Positions 59,098 to 64,000 of a stretch of DNA of 64,000 bases are shown here, in pieces. Positions within the stretch are counted from its first letter, which is position 1. Every line of letters starts with the position of its first letter. Made by a program: the position numbers and the translations under genes. Source of the stretch: an uncultured Rhizobiaceae bacterium (GTDB taxonomy: Bacteria > Pseudomonadota > Alphaproteobacteria > Rhizobiales > Rhizobiaceae); NCBI GenBank assembly GCA_951813045.1, contig CATOTF010000002.1:310001-374000 (forward strand). The letters run 5' to 3'. Below the pieces are notes generated by a model, which was not told where the DNA came from, did not search any database, and was given only the letters and a program-made list of their open reading frames with translations.

Positions 59098-59844
59098 ATG
59101 CGACTTGCGGGAAAAACTGCCGTTATCACCGGTGCCGGGTCAGGATTTGGTGAAGGTATGGCGCAACGTTTTGCGCAAGAGGGGGCCAATGTTGTTATTG
59201 CAGATTTAAATGGTGATGCAGCCGAGCGGGTCAAGGCGGATATTGGCGCGCAAGCCGTTGCAATTGAAGTTGATGTGGCAAAGGCAGATGATAATCAGGC
59301 GATGGCTGATTTGGCGGTCTCCAAATTCGGTTCGCTTGATATATTTGTGTTAAACGCCGGGTTTACCCACACCAATATGAGCCTTCTCGATGTGGATGAA
59401 GCGACGTTTGACCGTGTTTCCAACGTAAACATGAAAGCGCTCTACCATGCCAGTAAATCAGTCGTGCCGATTATGGAAAAGCGGGGCGGTGGCAATATTC
59501 TCACCACAGCATCAACCGCTGGGCTAAGGCCACGCCCTGGCCTTGTCTGGTACAATGCATCGAAAGCATGGGTCATCAACGCCAGCAAATGTATGGCCGT
59601 GGAACTTGCTCCCAAAAATATCCGGGTCAACACGCTCTGCCCGGTTGCGGGAGAAACTGGTATGTTGAAAGATTTCATGGGGGAAGATACGCCGGAAATC
59701 CGTGAGAAATTCAAAAGCGTAATTCCATTGGGGCGTTTCAGCCAACCTCGCGATATGGCAAATGCCGCGCTTTATCTGGTTTCCGACGAAGCGGATTTCA
59801 TAACCGGTGTTGCGCTGGAAGTGGATGGCGGGCGCTGTGTTTAA
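59098..59844 (+). CDS. Short-chain dehydrogenase/reductase
   Basis: A 248-residue classical SDR. The nucleotide loop is VITGAGSGFGEGMA (residues 9-22), NAG is at about 89, the catalytic Ser lies in LTTASTAG, and the Tyr-Lys pair in WYNASKAW. The C-terminus ends FITGVALEVDGGRCV, as in FabG-like and glucose-dehydrogenase-like members. Asp at the end of the second strand (VVIADLNGD) favours NAD over NADP. The substrate is unknown. TTGGAGG precedes the ATG. Its stop overlaps the convergent trans-sulfuration gene by four bases. Confidence 0.85.
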   Translation: MRLAGKTAVITGAGSGFGEGMAQRFAQEGANVVIADLNGDAAERVKADIGAQAVAIEVDVAKADDNQAMADLAVSKFGSLDIFVLNAGFTHTNMSLLDVDEATFDRVSNVNMKALYHASKSVVPIMEKRGGGNILTTASTAGLRPRPGLVWYNASKAWVINASKCMAVELAPKNIRVNTLCPVAGETGMLKDFMGEDTPEIREKFKSVIPLGRFSQPRDMANAALYLVSDEADFITGVALEVDGGRCV

Positions 59845-60977
59845 CCCAGCGCGTTACCCAGATCGGCAATCAGGTCATCGGCATTTTCAATGCCAACCGA
59901 AAGGCGCAGCAGATTTTCGGGAACAGTATTTTCGATTGTATGGCGATGCTCCACAAGGCTTTCCACACCGCCAAGAGATGTGGCGCGTTTGAAGAGTTTC
60001 AATTTGCCGATGGCGGTAAGCGCTTCAACTCCTGCGCCGTTTACCTGAAATGACAACAGGCCTCCGAAACCGCCGGGCATCTGTTTTTTCGCCAGGGCGT
60101 GACCGGGGTCACTCTCAAGACCGGGATAAAGAACAGTCTCAACTTTCTCATGTTGCTCAAGAAATTTGGCGACTTTCATCGCGCTTTCGCACATGCGTTC
60201 TACGCGGAGCGGCATGGTACGCATGCCGCGGATTAACAGCCAGGCCTCAAATGACCCCATCACCGCGCCGGCGGAATTGCGGTCAGTCTTGATCGCTTCC
60301 CATAGGTCGGAACCAGCATCCCGGCAGGCGAGAAAACCAGCCAAAACATCGCTATGTCCATTGATCCCTTTGGTGGCTGAATGCATGACGATATCCGCTC
60401 CAAAATCCAGCGGTTGGCTTAATACCGGGGTTGCGGCGGTTGAATCAACGACAAGACTTGCACCAATATCGGACGCGATCTCGGCGCAGGCTTCTATGTC
60501 GACAATTTTCAGATAAGGGTTCGATGGGGTCTCAATCCATAGGACATTCGCTGGTTTGGCCACAGCTTTTAACGCATCAACATCGCTACAATCGACCTCG
60601 ATGAGTTCAACATCGCGCCGTTCACAAAAATCCCGCACAAACCGTGTCGCCCCCCAATAGATGCCCAATTGCATGATGATGCATCCGCCGTTGGGCACGG
60701 TGCGCATGACGCTAGCAACTGCTGCCATGCCGGAGGGTAGGAGTATCCCGTCTTCCCCGTGTTCCGCCTGCGCCAGCAGGTCTTCACCCAGTCGGGTGAG
60801 ATCATTATCATCACGGGCATAGATATGATCCGGCGACAGCGGTATATTATTTTCATCTCGCACGAATGTGGTCGCCGACTGGATCGGCGGCACGACACCG
60901 CCAGTCTGCGGGTCAATTGTGCCACCGGCCTGAGCAAAGAGCGTGTCGAGGGATTGGCTGTTTTTACGGTCGTTCAT
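59841..60977 (-). CDS. Cys/Met-metabolism PLP-dependent enzyme (cystathionine gamma-synthase/lyase-like)
   Basis: A 378-residue enzyme of the trans-sulfuration family. The PLP-binding Lys lies in HSATKGINGHSDVLAG near residue 195; WIETPSNPYLKIVDI and the AATPVLSQPLDFGADIV segment form the cofactor pocket, and LGGVESLVEHRHT the C-terminal active-site region. It could be cystathionine gamma-synthase, beta-lyase or a related enzyme. The ATG at 60977 overlaps the ChaN-like gene's stop by four bases, a puzzling but tight pairing. Family members cannot be told apart without alignment. Confidence 0.85.
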   Translation of the reverse strand: MNDRKNSQSLDTLFAQAGGTIDPQTGGVVPPIQSATTFVRDENNIPLSPDHIYARDDNDLTRLGEDLLAQAEHGEDGILLPSGMAAVASVMRTVPNGGCIIMQLGIYWGATRFVRDFCERRDVELIEVDCSDVDALKAVAKPANVLWIETPSNPYLKIVDIEACAEIASDIGASLVVDSTAATPVLSQPLDFGADIVMHSATKGINGHSDVLAGFLACRDAGSDLWEAIKTDRNSAGAVMGSFEAWLLIRGMRTMPLRVERMCESAMKVAKFLEQHEKVETVLYPGLESDPGHALAKKQMPGGFGGLLSFQVNGAGVEALTAIGKLKLFKRATSLGGVESLVEHRHTIENTVPENLLRLSVGIENADDLIADLGNALG

Positions 60978-62056
60978 TTGTTCTCTTTTGTGGGCTTTCC
61001 AAACCGTTTTCTCATCGCGTCGCAATGGTCGGTAACGTCAAATTTTGGTGTTAAAATCACATAATCGTAGAGCGGTATACCATCGCTGTTTACGATCTCA
61101 TAATCAGCCCAGTTCTTCCGTTCCGGGTCGACTTCCAACAGGCCCAATACGAGATTGTGGGCGTTTGGAATGCGCACTTCAACGGCTACCGGTTTGCCGG
61201 TTTGCGGTGACACGCCACCATTGATTGTCACGACCCGTGTACCGGGCAGTAGTTGCGACAGGACATGAGGTACGCCCCTGTCTTTGCGCACATGTCCGTT
61301 GCCCGCAATCAGGATCGCGCCGTCATCGTTTCCGTTGGACTTCAATGCATCGGCCAGCGCACCATCGGTTGCCCGCTGTACATTGATCATTGGAGATAGA
61401 GCTTGTTTTGGCATCAACCCGCAATGGGCGGTTTCCAGCTCCACCAAAAGCGAATTTTTGGAATTTTCCGGAAATGCGACAGCCAGTCCATAATCCTCAA
61501 CCTGCCCGCCATCGAGAGCTTTCAATCCCTGTTTGGAAATCGCGCGCATCAAGTCACGGCTCAGGTTTCCGGCAGCGATTTTGAAGTCGTTCTTAACGGC
61601 GGCGAGAGCAATGGGGCGGTAAATATCCCATGTATACCAGCCGCGTTTTTCCCATTCGAGACGTTTGGCAAGATTGTCGAGTGCGGGATCGCTTGACAGG
61701 TCAATCTGGTGAAGTTCCTTTTCAAGCCGCCGGGGTATCATTTCAAATACGACAGAAGGTTGCCGGGCGCTTTTTCCAATGGCGTCCACTATAGCAGCCT
61801 GAATCAGATGATGGTCCGGATTGTCGTGATTTTCCCCCAACAGGATGAACCGGCTGCGTTGGGCCAGCAAAGGAAACACTTTTTGCGGAACCTGTTTGCC
61901 CTTGGCATTGAACATTTTCCCGACCAGCGGGTGGTCAGTGAAATGTTTGGAAACCCATTCCTCCGGGATAACGCGTACCGTCCCCTCCTGCGCCTTCACC
62001 ACGACAGTGGTGACGAAGAATAGAAAAATCAGGCTGAAGATTCGAAAAAATATCAA
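60974..62056 (-). CDS. ChaN-family (haem-binding-uptake-like) protein
   Basis: A 360-residue exported protein. Residues 1-22 are a hydrophobic signal sequence (FFRIFSLIFLFFVTTVVV) ending KAQ; there is no lipobox Cys, unlike the lipoprotein ChaN of Campylobacter. The family motifs LLGENHDNPDHH (near residue 72), VFEMIPRR and ILIAGNGHVRKDRGVP are present; the first supplies GE-x-H residues typical of the fold. ChaN binds haem in iron uptake, but no iron genes lie nearby, so the role here is open. It sits between argE-like and trans-sulfuration genes, overlapping both by four bases. Confidence 0.8.
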   Translation of the reverse strand: MIFFRIFSLIFLFFVTTVVVKAQEGTVRVIPEEWVSKHFTDHPLVGKMFNAKGKQVPQKVFPLLAQRSRFILLGENHDNPDHHLIQAAIVDAIGKSARQPSVVFEMIPRRLEKELHQIDLSSDPALDNLAKRLEWEKRGWYTWDIYRPIALAAVKNDFKIAAGNLSRDLMRAISKQGLKALDGGQVEDYGLAVAFPENSKNSLLVELETAHCGLMPKQALSPMINVQRATDGALADALKSNGNDDGAILIAGNGHVRKDRGVPHVLSQLLPGTRVVTINGGVSPQTGKPVAVEVRIPNAHNLVLGLLEVDPERKNWADYEIVNSDGIPLYDYVILTPKFDVTDHCDAMRKRFGKPTKENK

Positions 62057-63240
62057 CTGATGCTCTCGTTGGTTTTGGCCCAGTTCACCAACTTATCCAG
62101 GAAGTCATGACATTCTTCCATTTGCGATATATCGATATATTCATCCGGCAGATGAGCTTGAAGGATGCTGCCGGGTCCGAAAATAACACCGGGTATTCCA
62201 GCAGCCTGAAAACGAGCGCCTTCCGTTCCATAGGCAACGCGACCGGATTGATTAAGACCGGTCAGGTGTCGCAACAGTGTTTCAGCCGGAGACGTTTCGT
62301 CTGGTGTCATTGGCGAGAGGTCATGACGCAATGCATGGGTGACACCGGCTTTAGGCGATATCGCCTTCAACTCTGGTTCTATATTTTTTTCTATAAAGTC
62401 GAAGACTTCCTGCGCCAGTTCTCGACCATCTTCCCCCGGTATATTGCGAAACCCCCATGCAAATTCGCATTCCGCGGGTATGATATTACCAGCTGTTCCC
62501 CCATTTATCAGGCCGCAATCCACGGTCGTATAATGGGGTAGAAACCCATTGTTAGGGTCAGCGGTTGATTTCAGTCTTTTGCTTAATTCTTCAATGAAGT
62601 TCAGGATACGCGCGGCGTAAAATATCGCGTTGGCACCCAGTTGCGGTGCGCTCGAATGACCGTCGATCCCGTGAACCGTGGTTATATAACTGTGCCCGCC
62701 TTTGTGCCCCCCTACGATCTGCATGCTGGTGGGTTCACCCACTATGACGGCAAGAGGTTCCGGCAGGTTCGCGCTCATATCCTCAATCAGGCCTTCAACC
62801 CCGGTGCACCCCACTTCCTCGTCATACGAGAACGCAAAATGGATAGGCGTTTTCAGGTCTGCTTCCAGCATCTTCTTTGCCTGGGTGAAGGCGCAGGCGA
62901 CAAAACCTTTCATATCGCAGGTGCCACGCCCGAATAACTGACCGCCGCGCTCGGTCAGTTTGAACGGGTCGCTACTCCAATCCTGTCCATCTACCGGCAC
63001 GACATCCGTGTGGCCTGAAAGCACAATCCCGCCTTTATCGGATGGCCCTATGGTCGCCCAAAGGTTTGCCTTGGTTTTCTCATCGTTGAACGTAAGCCGA
63101 CTTTCAACGCCGATAGCCGCCAGTTCATCGCGTATGAACTCGATGAGTTCGAGATTGGAATTACGAGAAGTGGTGTCAAACGCCACCAGTTTTTCCAACA
63201 TGGAAATGCAGTCTGTTGCCGTCGGATTGGATTTTAGCAT
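62053..63240 (-). CDS. argE: Acetylornithine deacetylase / M20 family deacylase
   Basis: A 395-residue zinc-dependent M20 hydrolase. Metal ligands and catalytic residues appear in LSGHTDVVPVDGQDW (His, Asp), GRGTCDMKGFVA (Asp bridging), SYDEEVGCTGVEGL (Glu catalytic and Glu ligand) and the C-terminal GPGSILQAHLPDEYI (His). The order and length match alphaproteobacterial ArgE, which removes acetyl from N-acetylornithine in arginine synthesis. Many proteins so labelled act on other N-acyl amino acids. It overlaps the ChaN-like gene by four bases and follows the FAD oxidoreductase gene by 88 bases. Confidence 0.86.
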   Translation of the reverse strand: MLKSNPTATDCISMLEKLVAFDTTSRNSNLELIEFIRDELAAIGVESRLTFNDEKTKANLWATIGPSDKGGIVLSGHTDVVPVDGQDWSSDPFKLTERGGQLFGRGTCDMKGFVACAFTQAKKMLEADLKTPIHFAFSYDEEVGCTGVEGLIEDMSANLPEPLAVIVGEPTSMQIVGGHKGGHSYITTVHGIDGHSSAPQLGANAIFYAARILNFIEELSKRLKSTADPNNGFLPHYTTVDCGLINGGTAGNIIPAECEFAWGFRNIPGEDGRELAQEVFDFIEKNIEPELKAISPKAGVTHALRHDLSPMTPDETSPAETLLRHLTGLNQSGRVAYGTEGARFQAAGIPGVIFGPGSILQAHLPDEYIDISQMEECHDFLDKLVNWAKTNESIS

Positions 63241-63328
63241 GGGGATTTCGGATCTCTTTTGAACAGTTCTATTGCGTTACATAAACCTGCGCCGGATTTG
63301 CCATAGAGTAAAATGACAAATCGTTTTT

Positions 63329-64000
63329 CTACACACGATCAAGCATTGCGTACCAGGTCAGAGCGAGTATCTTGAGCGGGTTTCGAAACAGGCTTCCACC
63401 GGGAAAACTGGGGATATCGAGCTCCTTTAGATGATTGATCTGGTCGCTGTTTCCCAGGAAATGTTCGGCAATCATACGGCCTGAATAATTGCTCATCATC
63501 ACCCCGTGACCGGAAAATCCGCCAGCGTTCCAAAGGCCGGGTTCGAGCTCACGCACATAGGGCATGCGGGGCATCGTGATGGCCACATTGCCGCCCCATG
63601 CGTGGGTGATTTCGGTGTTCGTCAGTTCAGGGTATATTTCGGTAATTTGCTTTCGAATAGCCCGTTCGATATCTCCGGGTGTGGATTTTCCATAGGCTTC
63701 GCGCCCGCCAAACAAAAGACGATTGTCTTTGGATTTCCTGAAATATCGAACCACAAACCGGCTGTCGTCGACCGCCTCTTTGTTTGGCAGGATTGGTGAA
63801 TCTTCCGGCAAGGGAATAGTCGCGCCGATAAAGCTTTGAATGGGCATCACATGGGATGCAAGCTCTGGGCGCAGGTCATTGTGATGGCCGTTAAGTGCCA
63901 GCAAAACACGGTCGGCTCGAACGGTTCCGCAGGTGGTTTTTATCTCAAATTGTGAGCCACGTTTAACATCAACGGCAGGGCTTTGCTCAAACAGTTGTGC
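63329..64000 (-). CDS. FAD-dependent oxidoreductase (DAO family), partial, runs off the right edge
   Basis: The C-terminal 223 residues of a glycine/D-amino-acid-oxidase-family flavoenzyme; the frame is open to base 64000. Recognisable segments are ADRVLLALNGHHNDLRPELA, VMPIQSFIGATIPL, FVVRYFRKSKDNRLLFGGRE and the C-terminal GLWNAGGFSGHGVMMSNYSG, which binds flavin. The pattern resembles gamma-glutamylputrescine oxidoreductase (PuuB) and related amine oxidases, and a polyamine-type importer and agmatinase are in the same window. The N-terminal FAD loop and the start are outside it, so the substrate is uncertain. Confidence 0.8.
   Translation of the reverse strand, partial: AQLFEQSPAVDVKRGSQFEIKTTCGTVRADRVLLALNGHHNDLRPELASHVMPIQSFIGATIPLPEDSPILPNKEAVDDSRFVVRYFRKSKDNRLLFGGREAYGKSTPGDIERAIRKQITEIYPELTNTEITHAWGGNVAITMPRMPYVRELEPGLWNAGGFSGHGVMMSNYSGRMIAEHFLGNSDQINHLKELDIPSFPGGSLFRNPLKILALTWYAMLDRV

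Noticed and set aside
59098-59844. SDR as the missing galactose dehydrogenase of the galactonate pathway
   Set aside because: The motifs are those of any classical SDR, and the gene is separated from the galactoside locus by edd-pgl-zwf and faces another way. Nothing specific supports it.

Overview
The window looks like the chromosome of an alphaproteobacterium, most like the Hyphomicrobiales (rhizobia-related, possibly marine). Supporting signs are a glgP-B-C-A operon with pgm, an Entner-Doudoroff zwf-pgl-edd operon, soxBDAG sarcosine oxidase next to folD, and the alphaproteobacterial housekeeping run DUF2948 / UPF0262 / phosphatase / infA / maf / yacG / tRNA-Phe. No taxon can be named from sequence alone.

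Layout. (1) 20-4777, plus strand: TctB and TctA subunits of a tripartite tricarboxylate transporter, a sulfatase whose N-terminus is interrupted by an in-frame TGA, and a calcineurin-like phosphoesterase, probably one operon for import and hydrolysis of an esterified compound. (2) 4817-17700, minus strand: a complete seven-gene glycogen operon, glgP-glgB-glgC-glgA-glgX-malQ-pgm. (3) 18039-23180: a small, decayed genomic island at tRNA-Phe, bounded by a 12-bp repeat of the tRNA 3' end. It holds a VOC-fold gene, two ATPase genes of a peptide ABC transporter that has lost its other parts, an IS3-family element, a small ORF and an integrase lacking its catalytic domain. (4) 23376-26112, minus strand: housekeeping genes. 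(5) 26454-34563, plus strand: a polysaccharide deacetylase, an agmatinase, a four-gene polyamine-type ABC transporter and a VWA-like protein. (6) 34527-42993: a GlxA-type regulator with a CoA-transferase, folD, and soxBDAG. (7) 43125-54479: a galactoside locus with an IclR regulator, an ABC importer, alpha- and beta-galactosidases, and the last two enzymes of the De Ley-Doudoroff galactonate pathway. (8) 54476-58491, minus strand: edd, pgl and zwf. (9) 58567-64000: GNAT, SDR, a PLP trans-sulfuration enzyme, a ChaN-like protein, an ArgE-type deacylase and a partial FAD oxidoreductase.

The genes fit an organism that imports galactosides, polyamines and methylated amines. Glucose-6-phosphate goes through Entner-Doudoroff, galactose probably through the parallel KDPGal route, C1 units from sarcosine go to folate, and surplus carbon to glycogen. 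A near-palindromic motif (TTCAATCGATTT core) stands in the same orientation upstream of glgP, zwf and the polyamine transporter. It suggests an undetected regulator linking glycogen, hexose catabolism and polyamine uptake; this is the most interesting unannotated signal I found. I saw no CRISPR array, rRNA, prophage structural genes or obvious defence system.
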